From assembly GCF_037038585.1 (NCBI RefSeq), contig NC_092559.1:25282488-25346487 (forward strand): DNA of 64,000 bases, given 5' to 3'. Source of the DNA: Patagioenas fasciata. Taxonomy: Eukaryota > Chordata > Aves > Columbiformes > Columbidae. Below the pieces are notes generated by a model, which saw only the letters and a list, made by a program, of their open reading frames with translations, searched no databases and was not told where the DNA came from. Positions 1 to 9,872 of the stretch are shown piece after piece. The position numbers were made by a program, and so were the translations under genes. Each line of letters begins with the position of its first letter. Within the stretch, counting starts at the first letter, position 1.

Positions 1-378
1 CAGGTTTCCACAGAGGTGGCTGGTGCGCCCTGGGAGGGTGTTACAGCACAAATCCAGAATGTCTGGGTGATGTTTGGACAGGTTTTAATTCTGCTGCCAA
101 TTTGAAGGGAAAAAAATGCCCTCTGGCCCTGGCAGGGCTTTTAGTGTTGCAGAACACAAAGACTTTCTCCTGGTTATTTTGCAGCCTTGGGAAAGCTGTT
201 AATAGCCAGCAATTGGACATCGAGCATCTTCTCCTCTTGGCCTGTGCCATGTGGGGAGAAGCTGTCAGGGGAAGTTTGCTATTGAGACAGCAAAAGAGCT
301 CGAGCAGTGACTATAAATCTCAAACCTCTCCTGCTGTGTGCTCCTGGAATAAATGCTTTTTTAAATCCCTCCGTCTGA
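1..378. other. No gene recognised
   Basis: Open frames on both strands here are under 100 codons, overlap each other and match no family I know. No LTR end, CR1 end or RNA gene is visible. It may be host intergenic sequence or an unrecognised old repeat. Confidence 0.5.
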
Positions 379-815
379 TACCTAAAATCAGCAATTAGTA
401 ATAAAATAAGTCTATACAAATAAGGGTTGTAGATTTTACTAAGTTAATAAGAATAAGGTTCACAGATGTTAGGTGTTAGGCATCAAGTCACAAGAATGGT
501 ATTTGTTAAGATAAGCAGGGGAAGGTTAGGAGACAATGCCCTTGCTCTCAGAAGATAAGGTGGTGACACCAGTGCAAGCAGGTTACAAGCCAAATAACAA
601 AGGCATGTAATACATATGCAAAGGATTTCCAAGAAATGTAATGAATATGTATGATCTGGATGGATATAACCTGTGCCTGGAACTTCTTCTGCCCCCCTCC
701 CCGAGGATGGATCCCCTGGAGTTGGCGGCACGCCAATAAAGGATGCTTGCTTTTAAACCCACAAATTTTGGTTTTAGAAGTTTTTTTACGTGGCCGATTT
801 GCAGTATCAATCATG
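379..815 (+). repeat. Solo-type LTR, arm 1 of an inverted pair
   Basis: The block matches the reverse complement of 2113-2937 along its length, with a nested insertion in that other copy. It carries AATAAA at 735-740 followed by a T-rich segment, as at the R/U5 boundary of an LTR in plus orientation. No gag, pol or primer-binding site follows, so I read it as a solo LTR. The exact 5' edge is uncertain: similarity to the second arm starts near 381, but a TG start could also lie near 427. Confidence 0.6.
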
Positions 816-2112
816 TCCTTTCCAAGGAGCCAGGATGCCCTGCTGGCCTGTGCTGCAGCTGCTCTGCCTGGGTATCTTTTTTCTCTGATACTAGGTTTAA
901 AGAAAATAATAAAAATATCATTTCCTTGAGACAGAGAGCAAGCATGCTGCCATAAACCTCGCCTCAGCAGTGTAAAGCCGGGGCTGTCTCAGCTAGGAGA
1001 AGAACACTTACAGCAGATGTAGCTTGAAGATAGCAGCAGGCCCTGATTCAGGGTGGTCATGCAGGACAAGCAGGTTCTCTTTATGCCCTGGACCTCTGCA
1101 GGCAAAATGTCCTTAAACAGTCAAACATGAAGGTGAGTACATAGGAACAGAGAGCAGTCTGCAGTTGTGTCCTATGACTGCATCCCAGAAAATATCATCC
1201 CAAGAGGGCTTCGGAGACCTTAAAAGTTGGTGAATAAAGTGAATGTCTGGTTATCACACAGCCAAAAAGGTAAGAGTGGGTTGTTTTTGCTGGGGAAGTG
1301 TGTGTAGGAGCAGGGCTTGTTGTGGAAGAGTCTCTCCCCTTTGATGCCCCCATCCCCATTAAACTAGGGCTACATGTCCTGAGGTAATAGTACTCACTGC
1401 CCACTGCCTGGCCTTTGCATCCTGTGAGCTGCTGGAGCAGAACAGGCTGTGGGCTCCCAGCTGGGGTGGCTTTCTCCTCTCAGTGATATAGCATTAGTGC
1501 TCACGGGTAGCTCAGGGATGTTCCCCACCACAGGAGCTCATGTGCCCACCTGGCACTGTGGAGCCATCACTTGGGTCTTGCCTGTTTGTTTGCTCAGGGG
1601 AGTTCAGCAGCTACTTCTAATCTGGTAGCTGGTTTCTGTATGCTAATTGTCTCCAGATGGAAGATTTAACTTGGGGTGGTTCATTAGCAAAAGCCAGTCC
1701 CTTATGAGTGCTGACCTGGGACCTCAGCCTTGCTCCTCTTGCCTGGAGTGGTGCTGGCACACCCAGGTGTGGGTGTGCCCCTGTTTGAGTGTCTCTTGAT
1801 TCTGAGGCCTTTGGGTGAGAAATTATCTGATGGGCAGTGCCTGGCTGCACAGCTGGTGTGAAAGCAGAGGTGAGTCTCTGGGATCCTGCCAGCTGCAGAC
1901 AGCAGGCATCACTTCCTACAGGGCAAGGCTGCCCCGTGTGATCTTCTCCTGGGGATGTAGCACTGGGATGTGGCAGGGCTGTGTGTGGCAATGGAGACAT
2001 GGAGGTGGAAGAGCAAGGCTCACATCCCCAGAGCAGTGTATGGCTTCTCCCAGCTTGTGCCTCCGTTCTGAGACTTACCTTAGCAGGATGTGCCCTACCA
2101 GGCATGGTGGTG
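816..2112. other. Unassigned spacer between the inverted LTRs
   Basis: About 1.3 kb without a recognisable gene or repeat family. The longest open frame (162 codons, minus strand, 1617-2105) is Ser/Pro/His-rich, lacks a domain pattern and overlaps a frame on the other strand. I see no splice or promoter structure strong enough to call an exon. Confidence 0.45.
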
Positions 2113-2937
2113 GGGATACCGCAAAATTGGCAAATTGAAGAAACTTCTAAAACCAGGGTTTAAGGTTTAAAAAGCAAGCATTCCATTTAATGACTGACGT
2201 GCGTCACTCAGGCACTCTCACAGGATAGCTCTGTCTAGTGAGGGCCCCGAACAATTCCCTGACACAGGTTTTATCCACATGGAACATACATATTCATTAC
2301 ATTTCCAGGAAATCCTTTGCATATGCATTATATTCCTTTGTTATTCGGCTTGTAACCGCAAAACCAGTATGAACCGATCCTTATGCTGGTCTCACCACCT
2401 TATCTTCTGAGAACAAGGGCATTGTCTCCTAACCTTCTCCTGCTTACCTCAACAAATTCCATCCTTGTGACTTAACACCTAATAAGTGCTTAAAACCTAG
2501 CATCTGTGAAGCTTATTCTTATTAAACTTCATAAGTGCCTAAAATCTATGACCCTGTCGTGGTTTAACAAGCCAAAATTGGAAGGTCCCAACTTCCCTTA
2601 AGTCTGAAGCATGACGCTAATGGGATGGAATACTCTTATTGATCAGTCTGGATGTCAGTCAAGCTCTGCCCCATCTCTGCCCCTCTTCCTCGCTGTCTCA
2701 CACCTGTAAGCAAGGCACTCAGAATGTCCTTGGCTCTCAGACCAGAGCAATTACAAACATTATCTCTGTGCTGGGGTGTTATCTGCTTGTTCTCAAACTG
2801 AGTTTAAATAATGAGCATTCTAGCTATGAAAAAGAAAGATTTCTAATTGCACGGAGAAAATTAACCCATTTTCAGTCAAACCAGCATAGACCCTTATTCT
2901 TATTAACTTATTTTATTACTAATTGCTGATTTTAGGT
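2113..2937 (-). repeat. Solo-type LTR, arm 2 of the inverted pair (interrupted)
   Basis: Reverse-complement partner of 379-815. Shared blocks include the segments around 2113-2180, 2280-2350, 2395-2550 and, beyond the nested element, 2894-2937. Removing the nested LTR at 2555-2888 restores a continuous match. Both copies lack internal retroviral sequence. Confidence 0.6.
2555..2888 (-). mobile_element. Nested solo LTR, 334 bp, 5-bp target duplication
   Basis: The element is flanked by the direct repeat gaccc (2550-2554 and 2889-2893), and its removal restores the arm-2 LTR. Its ends are roughly inverted: TGTCGTGGTTT on the left and AAACCAGCATA on the right, so on the minus strand it starts with a TGCTGGTTT-type sequence common at avian LTR starts. 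The last base pair deviates from the canonical TG...CA. A 5-bp duplication fits an ERVL-type element. Confidence 0.65.
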
Positions 2938-3497
2938 CCTTGTGTGTGTGTGTTGCTGCTTCTCAGTGGGGGTGGCTGGGAAAGCTCCCTGCATGAGCTG
3001 GGAGTCCTGCTCTTGGGTATTGGAGTGCTCTGTTTTCACACTGTGCCCTTGCAAGCAGCCCTGTGCTGCCTGAGCTGTGCCTACTCACGTCTTCTGATAC
3101 ACACTGCAGATGGATAGCAGGGGATGTCACCCCTCACACCCTGGGACATAGGTCACTTTTGTACATTTATACAAGAGGGGCAGCTGCAATGTGTGCCAGT
3201 CAGACCCTGCTGTGCAGTGATGCCAGCTTCTGTCATCTTTCATACCTCTCCTTCCCTTGCTTGCAGATACTTCAGGTGGTGGTACAAGAAGACCCACAAA
3301 GAGAAGAAATCTGCCTTCATTGACCTCTTATGTGCTGTTCCTCTAAAGCAAATTTACAGTCAGCCTCCATTTTGGGCACTGGGGTGATGCAGAAGGCAAT
3401 GCCAGCATATGCTGGCTGGTAAGGGATTTATGTGGGGCCATCAAGGTGCTAGAGGGGGAGACTGGATCGAGTTACTTCTGGGGGGCAGGTGTGAGGG
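2938..3497. other. Unassigned spacer
   Basis: No recognised gene. A short TG run near 2940-2952 is the only simple repeat. Short frames of 60-90 codons lack domain patterns. Confidence 0.45.
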
Positions 3498-3822
3498 TGA
3501 AAAATCATGGACTCCACACAATCCAACGTGAATTCAAGAAAGGCCATTTATTACAGAAACAAGCCTCCTTATATATGCAGTTATTTCCTGATCACGCGTC
3601 CACGCTCCAAGCATGCATTAGCTGATTGGATATTGTCTATGTTCAAGAGTTGTCCACGCGCCCAAGTCTCACTGCTAATAGATGTGTTGACTGACGTCGT
3701 GTTTTCAGCTTTCCGACGTGGCCTTGAAATTCCTTAGGGCCTGACAAGTTTAATAACAAATCGCCATCTAATAGAAACCCATCCACACATTAACTTCAAG
3801 AAAATCCCTCAAATCTCCCACA
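3498..3822 (-). repeat. 3' LTR of two-gag ERV copy 1
   Basis: On the minus strand it starts TGTGGGAG right after the polypurine tract and ends near TTTTTCA. It contains a TATA-like TATATAAG and a polyadenylation signal (AATAAA, the complement of tttatt at 3547-3552) a short distance apart, so R is short. Close relatives lie at 27135-27495 and, more distantly, at 23980-24319 and 57797-58119. Confidence 0.75.
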
Positions 3823-3836
3823 ATTCCCCCTTTTTG
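3823..3836 (-). other. Polypurine tract
   Basis: On the minus strand the run is CAAAAAGGGGGAAT directly before the LTR start TGTGGGAG. This is the expected plus-strand primer position for a retrovirus and it fixes the U3 boundary. Confidence 0.75.
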
Positions 3837-3844
3837 TTTTTGAA

Positions 3845-4350
3845 CCAGCCAGGCCTTGTTTACAACACGCTGAATCATCTTTGAAATACACTGCAGCATA
3901 CAATCACATGATTAACAACATAATTACAATTACATACAATGCAGTTGAGCATAATTTAACAAGATCAAACAACTACCCACCTATTCCCAAGCTTTTAAAC
4001 CATTTGTCAAACCCTAATTCTACTATGACAATCTTAGTAACATGCTGTTTTAGTTTGTCTAAAGTACTATGAATAGATTCAGAAGGATCAGACAAGTTAA
4101 TACAACACATTCCAATTCTTCACAACCATGATCTAGTGTTAAAAGTAAAAGATCTATAACTGTGTGATTTTGTAGAGTAGCATGCCTAATACCATCAACA
4201 TCTACTATTAATTGAGTTAGTATCTCAGAAGTTAGATTAGCCTGTTTAAAAGACCAATAACTTAACTTTGATATGTCTCCTAAAGCTTTACCAGCTGCTA
4301 GACTAGGGAGAAGGAGTGCAGTAGATACTATGGTAGGAATGTCTCATAAT
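3845..4350 (-). pseudogene. env: Env transmembrane (TM) subunit remnant
   Basis: Reading on the minus strand: a hydrophobic segment (about 4350-4290) suited to a fusion peptide, a heptad-rich helix, a short Cys-containing loop (CEELEC), a second helix (LDKLKQHVTKI), a membrane-spanning segment interrupted by stops, and a short basic tail ending just before the polypurine tract. The order and position next to the LTR identify it as Env TM, beta/alpha-like in its loop. In-frame stops fall around the membrane segment, so no functional product is expected. The surface subunit is missing upstream. A second copy of the C-terminal part lies at 27500-27782. Confidence 0.7.
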
Positions 4351-4351
4351 T

Positions 4352-4663
4352 CTACCTCATTTTTGCATTGACTATCCAAGCGTAATATCGCCCTTTCGGC
4401 TCTCCTGCTGTTTGTTCAAATTGCCGTTCTCCACAGAAGGTACACCACCTGCTTGCTAATAGGCTTCTAGACCACCAGGTCTGTGAGCATCTATAACACT
4501 GAATTAGGATCCATGATTTACATCTGAAACAGTCCTCACAACTTATCTCCCTCCTGTCCATCGGCATCCGTTGAATCTTTGTTGAATTCACTTCAATCCT
4601 CGGCCTGTAATGACACAAGCATAACCTTTTCCCCAGGTTATCAATTGATGTGGCCTTTTCCAT
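4352..4663 (-). CDS. Cys-rich, Arg-patch open frame in the ERV (103 aa)
   Basis: An uninterrupted 103-codon frame between RNase H and Env TM. Around residues 41-49 it has CEDCFRC, followed by CYRC and later CTFC, giving three CxxC-type pairs that could bind zinc. Basic segments (HYRPRIE, PMDRRE) precede them. The position corresponds to the end of pol or the start of env, where some betaretroviruses encode a long Env leader or a Rec/Rem-like regulatory protein. That role is inference. It could equally be a chance-preserved env leader or an integrase C-terminal remnant. I have not found a second intact copy in the window. Confidence 0.45.
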   Translation of the reverse strand: MEKATSIDNLGKRLCLCHYRPRIEVNSTKIQRMPMDRREISCEDCFRCKSWILIQCYRCSQTWWSRSLLASRWCTFCGERQFEQTAGEPKGRYYAWIVNAKMR

Positions 4664-4856
4664 TTACCATTAACTAGTGATTTGACCATAACTAATGCAG
4701 GTTCTTTCTGATTTAGCATGTTTTTGGGTCATACTTGCAAAGTGTTTCATCACAGGGCAAATTTGGGCTGCACCACTTAGATATAAGTGATTCATCACAT
4801 ACAATGCTTTTGACAACTGGGTTTGTGGTGTTTTCCTTACTTCTCCCCCTTTTCGT

Positions 4857-5183
4857 TTAAAAAAAAATACAGTTCAGAATCAGATACGTGCGTTGGATCT
4901 TGACTACGTACTCAAAATCACAAATCAAATTTAGAGGTTCCTCCTTAAAAAGCTCTAAGTAATGTAAAGTTGTGCCAAGTTCTGCTAATTGGGTTGAACC
5001 TTCAATAATTTTTACAGAATGATGACAATTGTTATCTTCACGCCAGACCACTTCAGCTTTATGAAACTTCCCAGAACCATCAACAAAAACTGTGCAAGCA
5101 TGTAGGATCAGACCAAATACAAGGATGGTCTGTGACCTGATGTTAAAGACTTGCACGTTCTGCAGTAATTTACATTTAGGCAT
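4857..5183 (-). pseudogene. pol: Retroviral RNase H remnant (pol)
   Basis: The frame contains FVDGSGK (first catalytic Asp), a STQLAEL motif (catalytic Glu) and a CDFEYVVK segment (third Asp) with normal spacing. This is the RNase H domain that removes RNA from the RNA-DNA hybrid in reverse transcription. The 108-codon frame is open but isolated: RT upstream and integrase downstream are missing or unreadable. The motif style is closer to beta/alpha-type RNase H than to the ERVL copies in this window. Confidence 0.7.
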
Positions 5184-5364
5184 GCCAAAAGCTGTGCTGT
5201 TAAGAAAATCAGCTAGTGCAATTTACAAGGACATAGACTGCAAAAATAAAAAAATCAAAATTAGATTTCACAAATGGTACATATATGACAAAAGGATCAT
5301 GGCCTATTAAGACTTAAATTCATTCCCTGCATTTCTTGATCAGAGTAACAATTGGTATATCAGT

Positions 5365-5960
5365 GTGTTAGCAATATCATCATACTGTCTCACAATAGCC
5401 ACAGGTTGTTTCTATGTTGTACCTATAAATAGACAGATCTGCAAGTCCAATCAAATGCAGTTACCTTGTAAGGTTGTCATAAATTTATTCCTCAAAGTTT
5501 CTAACTCCATTTTGGCTGTCATATTTATTGGATATTGTTTTCCCTTACCGGATCGAAGTCCTGTTTCAGTTCTATCAGTGTAGTATTTGATTTATCGAAA
5601 CATTGGCTGTTAATACTAGTGGAAATACAGCATTCGAAATTTCCTTGGAGATTTCTCACTTGAAGCAAGCAGATCTGCACCGTCCAAGCAGCTTCTTGTA
5701 GGACATGCAACTAAACAGAATTCTCAGAAAACGTTATTTGAGCTTACAATTTACTTAACAAATCTTGACCCAAGAGAGGTATAGGGCTTTCCGGCAAATA
5801 CAAGAATTCATATGGTACAACTTTGTTCCAAATTTAACATTCCATTGGTCTCAAAAAACGGCCTTTCTTTCATTCTCTCCCACGACCTCAAAAACTAGCA
5901 CGGTGAATTTACTAAGAAGTCTCTTCCAACTAGTTACCACACAATAAGTCTATTAAAATA
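5365..5960 (-). pseudogene. pol: Protease C-terminus and RT start, broken
   Basis: The minus strand encodes a PIPLLGQDLLSKL segment followed, after a stop, by AQITFS. This is the typical end of a retroviral protease at the protease-RT boundary. Downstream sequence has several stops and frame changes. The same block, on the plus strand, is at 31573-32170, where similarity starts immediately after a CR1 3' end. Confidence 0.55.
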
Positions 5961-6527
5961 AAATTTTGGTTTAATTTCCCAGCTTCATTAGAACTATGGA
6001 TCCACTGGCTTAATTTACATTTAAAATTTACAGATGTCAAAAAACAGTGTATTAAACATCAATCCATTATTCAATTTTCCTAGATCCAAATCAGTTCATA
6101 TTCTAGCAACTTTTAAATGCAACTTCATACAATACCAAGTTCACATCCATCATAGCATTTAGGTGTTTTGGTTTTTTTGTTGTTTGTTTTATTTTGTTTT
6201 GTTTTTTTCAATGCGAATTAGAGTTTAACAACTTAAATTCTTTTCTGGTCTCAAAATTACTAGATAAAAATATAAGCAATTACTCTAATGCGTAAGGATG
6301 CATCCTAAGGGAGAGCAAGGTGGAATTTTAGCAGTGGAACCGGTTCCCATTTTGTAATTATCTCCCCAAACAAAATTATTTTGGTACCAAACATAAATAT
6401 GCAAATTAAAATACTGAGCTCAGATATGAAAATCAAAGACCAAGTTCAAATATGCAGATAGATCACAGTTACACTTATTCGAGACAATATTTCAGTTTTT
6501 GCATAGTACCTTTGGACTGGTTACTGC
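5961..6527 (-). other. Non-coding or decayed ERV interior with T-rich tract
   Basis: No readable domain. It contains a T/G-rich low-complexity tract at about 6163-6213. It lies between gag-like and pol-like parts of ERV copy 1, so it is probably decayed gag-pro sequence. Confidence 0.4.
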
Positions 6528-6880
6528 TCAGCCAGGCAGAGGTACCGCTGGGTATCCCTGAAAAAACAGGTCAGTGCCTGCTGGAGCCCCATCGGCACCT
6601 GCCCCCCCGCCCCCGCAGCAAGCTGGACTGGGCAAGGCTTTTAATAGTGTCTCATCTGGGGTGCTACAACTGTTATCCCAAAACCAGGATTCTTTACATG
6701 ATGTGCATACAAAAGAGCCAAATACAGCACATCGAGATGAGACACAGCCTATCACAGAGTTGCACAAGTCTGGATATTGGAATAAAGCTAGAATGCTAGA
6801 AAGAAAAGTAACAGCTACTACACACAAAATTTTACCATCACATTCACACAGTAAAGAACTAAATTACTCATGATCTTCTG
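6528..6880 (-). pseudogene. gag: Second gag, distal part with Gly/Pro-rich run
   Basis: The minus-strand frame includes a LFQYPDL segment, which recurs at 36139-36343, 43730-43880 and 60230-60340, and then a Gly/Ala/Pro-rich stretch (GGGGAGADGAPAG) like the linker between retroviral matrix and capsid. I cannot assign an exact gag protein. It follows the MGS... gag start in every copy that preserves both. Confidence 0.5.
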
Positions 6881-7019
6881 TAATATCACAAAATGCACAT
6901 TTTGAGTCCATGAATTCTCATGGACTATAAACTTACTGTACCATGTAACAGACAAAGACCTATTAAACTGTAATATGCTTAAACAGATACCTACAAAGAA
7001 AACAGGTTAATAAGGAAAG

Positions 7020-7400
7020 CATCTTGCAGACTTCAAGTTTTCTGACCTGTGCGTTGTCAGTTAATTCTCAGCTTGTTCAAGTTCAAACCGTTCTGCCTGT
7101 AAAACTGTCTGAAATGGTTTAATGATCTCTTGTAGAGATTTATTTTGTCCTGCTCTTCTCACCTTAAAAACAACATTAATTGCAACAAGGTGTTATACTT
7201 CAAGATTCTGTTCTCTGGACACTTTTCCCAATAATTTAACTTATACCACAGCCACCATTAATTACAATATTTCACAAGATCTTCCTTCCTCATATTTCCA
7301 AGTGCTTTCCTATGTTTTAAAACACCTCCCAATACCAATTTCTTAGGAACACGACTGAAAACAGTCATTCCTGACCCCATCTCGAAAGTAAAAACCATGA
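7020..7400 (-). pseudogene. gag: Second gag, matrix-like start (MGS...)
   Basis: On the minus strand a Met-Gly start, suited to N-myristoylation, is followed by a GGVLKHRKAL helix. A WW..YKL segment comes next, then a Lys/Glu-rich coiled-coil-like stretch around SLQEII..FQTVLQ. The pattern fits a retroviral matrix domain of gamma-like type. Stops interrupt it. Homologous copies are at 43985-44420 (minus) and 59838-60060 (plus), in the same position relative to the upstream capsid segment. Confidence 0.55.
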
Positions 7401-7524
7401 GAAGAGGGAGGGGGGGCGGGGAAAGCACAGGGCTGCTTGCAGCATGAGTGGGAAAAGTGGGGAGAAAGTTTTACGATGTACTTATACCACAAAGAAACAA
7501 TTCTAACAACAATCAGTAAAACAA

Positions 7525-7860
7525 TTAACTCACATTCCTGACAAACTGCTTGATTTTCAGAGAGGCAATACACAGAAGCACGTAATATGTACTGTAAAAC
7601 TCGCAGATAACACCTTGATAGCAAACAGTAGCGTTCTCTATTGCTAATTTCAACACCAGCGCTTCCTTAGCTTCTAAGTTTTCAACTTGCTTATTGATGG
7701 CCTCTTGAAGATGGTCAATAAATTGCATGCAATTCTCATTGGGATCCTGATAACAGTTGTAAATTATTTGGCTGCTTTGTTGGTTTCAGGCACCTCTATC
7801 ATAGCTTGATATGCAAGGTCTGTTGACTGCCTCAGGATTTCAGAAACTAATAGTGCCTGT
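7525..7860 (-). pseudogene. gag: First gag, capsid with major homology region
   Basis: The frame contains a degenerate QGPNEN..MQFIDHLQEAI-type segment, the capsid major homology region of orthoretroviruses, followed by a Lys/Glu-rich helix. The upstream Gln-Gly-Pro part is frame-shifted in this copy. The capsid forms the viral core shell. The closest style is beta/alpha-retroviral. After the homology region the frame runs into a hydrophobic Cys-containing stretch (YCLSENQA) rather than a nucleocapsid zinc knuckle. Confidence 0.7.
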
Positions 7861-7958
7861 AAATTGTGGTGTGTCAATTAGTGTCTGTTCCAAGAGTTGT
7901 GGAATACCCGCCCCTTTCAAGGAGTCCCCATCATTCCATCCTGAATGATCTATAGCAA

Positions 7959-8700
7959 TTACATTGCATAGGTCAAATTTTGCTTGAGTCTTTCATGGTT
8001 TTTATCTGATCTCGGGGCAACATGTACACATACTGCTTTTCCTTTTAACGTTTCAAGAAAATGCTGCAAACCCTCATCTTCATCCAAGTCATCAAATAAT
8101 GTGGACTTGAACAGTGCTGCAGAATCATTAGTAACAGAGGGGTTTGGAACAGTACACATTCTCACCAATACTTTCTAGCATCATAATTATTCGTATTACC
8201 TGAGTCCCCAGGAGCACCCCCTTTCCTGTCACAATCAGCATGACTGCATTGCCGACTGTTGGATTCACTCGCTATTAGCTGATCTAATTTGTCACACAGT
8301 TCTTTTGTGCATTTTTTATGCAGTGACTCCTGCTCTCTCATCGAAGTTGGAGGGTTACAAGGCAGTAAAGGCAGATACAAATTGGTAAAAGGACTGAGAG
8401 TACACTTGTTGACGACCTTAGCATTCTCAGCTTTCACAGGTTCTTTGGGCAAGTTGTCTGACTCCAGTCCTCTGGACTTGTTTTTCTCACCAGGGTTGAG
8501 CAATGGTACAGGAGGCCACCCGCTCGGCATTTTTCCTCCCCCCGCCCCAGACTGCTGAGCTATCGGGGGTGCCAAAGCTACAGCAGGGGATGGAATAGGG
8601 AGGGTATCAAAGACACGAACCGGGTAAACTTCATAGCGACTTTCAGGATACTTATCAGGCTGCAACGCTGCAAAAATTCTGGCAGCAGCAGACTGTTCAG
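7959..8700 (-). pseudogene. gag: First gag, linker region between matrix and capsid
   Basis: Two frames in series (8665-8162 and 8168-7959). The upstream one has a YPVRVFDTL segment and a Pro/Ala-rich run. The downstream one carries an acidic DEDEGLQHFL motif that recurs in the copies at 45100-45140 and 59160-59185. The frames are joined by a frameshift near 8165. This fits the spacer and N-terminal capsid part of a beta-like Gag. Confidence 0.55.
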
Positions 8701-9075
8701 CCTTAAGATCTTTTAAGGTGGTAATTATAAGCTTCCATGTAGTTGCTAATGATTTAGCTTCTTTATCTCCATTGCTGAATTTATCCCATAATTTCTGCCC
8801 TATATCGTCCCAAAGTTCAATTTAAGTTTTGAGTCACTAATGCTCATAACAGTCTTTTCAGGTTTTAATTGCTTCAGTGTAGTAATCATCAGTTTCCAGG
8901 AGGTTACAAGGCCGAGAATATCTTTTTCACTGCGACTAATTGCCTTCCACAACACAGTTCCCACTTTTTCCCAAGTCTCTGTTTGAAAAACTCCTAACAG
9001 ATCAGCAGGAAACTCATTGCCTCTGCACCAGATTAATAGTCTTTTGAGGTTACTCTCCTCATACTTCACCCCTCT
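8700..9075 (-). pseudogene. gag: First gag, matrix with an internal duplication
   Basis: The minus strand shows two consecutive segments of about 42 codons with the same spacing (W..V/I...LW......LVT.WKL....LK.EK). One lies around 8960-8830 and the other around 8820-8690. The plus-strand copy at 58311-58600 has only one such unit. Stops interrupt the second unit. Upstream of 9075 no LTR or primer site can be recognised, so the element is truncated or diverged there. Confidence 0.5.
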
Positions 9076-9240
9076 CTTAGAGAGAATATGGGGGGGAACC
9101 GCAGTATTTCTTCTTCTTTAAAAATATTCCACCCCATCTCCTCTCGCCCCCAGCTGTTCACCTCTTTGGGTGTCTGTTGCAACAATATCAGATCCTTTAT
9201 CCCTCCTCTGTTGCTTCTGTAGCGATCAGTCAGGAGTCAT

Positions 9241-9579
9241 GCAGCCCGCAGACTACTGTCTGCCGGTTGCTGAAATCTTAAGCTGTTTGTTGTAAAGTTC
9301 TGCTCATATTCCTCAAACTTGTATCTACTTAATGAAAACAAAAGAAGCTACAGACCATCATGGACACCTGCAAGATAAGGCCTGTTTTGCAGTTTTTGCT
9401 GGGAAGAAATAAGATTCATTCAGACAAAATAACACCTTCAAGGCTGACACGAAGCGGCTATGGACTAGAAACAACGTCTTCAGCTAAACAATACAAAAGC
9501 CTCTCTGAACTCCTTGAAAGGATCCAACAAGAAGCAAAAAGATCCCAGATTCAAATATTGCTATTGGAGTGAATCATGG
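9241..9579. other. Unassigned sequence
   Basis: Purine-rich sequence with one 70-codon frame of no recognised family. It may be part of an old LTR: the segment before 9575 has no features I can place. Confidence 0.35.
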
Positions 9580-9872
9580 TGTGAGGGGCAGGTAAATAGT
9601 CTGTAAGGGTATAATTACCCAGGGATTTCAATGCTTGTCTGGGACCTCTGCGAAGGCACCCAGCTCGAGCCAACCCTGCTGCTGTACTACTCCATTAAAT
9701 TATTTATTTATGCAAACTTTGACACCTGAGAGCTTGCTTCAAGTCACACTTTAAGTGATCTAAACACTGCTCTGTGGCAAACAGGACCCTACATCACTCA
9801 TCCATGACACTACTAAGAAGAAAAGATTCTAATTGCATGGAAAATTACCTTAATTTCAGCTAACCCAGCACA
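9580..9872 (-). mobile_element. Probable solo LTR, 293 bp
   Basis: It starts TGTGAGG and ends CAGCACA on the plus strand, flanked by atgg on both sides (9576-9579 and 9873-9876). On the minus strand its start (TGTGCTGGGTTAGCTG) and the following ATTAA/ATTTTC region resemble the nested LTR at 2555-2888, including a shared CTAATTGCA block. A reverse-strand AATAAA is present near 9703. A 4-bp duplication is short enough to be coincidental. Confidence 0.5.

Larger units (their letters stand above)
3498..9240 (-). mobile_element. Two-gag ERV, copy 1 (degenerate, minus strand)
   Basis: Reading along the minus strand from 9240 to 3498, the order is: a beta-like gag with matrix-like and capsid homology segments; a second gag-like start (MGS...); a Gly/Pro-rich gag segment; a protease-RT junction; RNase H; a Cys-rich frame; the Env transmembrane subunit; a polypurine tract; and an LTR. 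Integrase, most of RT and the Env surface subunit are not visible, so the copy is internally deleted. No 5' LTR or primer site is recognisable near 9240. Homologous pieces occur at 27128-27782, 31573-32240, 36139-36679, 43730-45631 and 57797-60744. Confidence 0.75.

Noticed and set aside
1617..2138. Two long overlapping open frames on opposite strands (162 and 107 codons)
   Set aside because: Low-complexity composition, no domain, mutual overlap and no splice context; likely chance frames in GC-moderate DNA.
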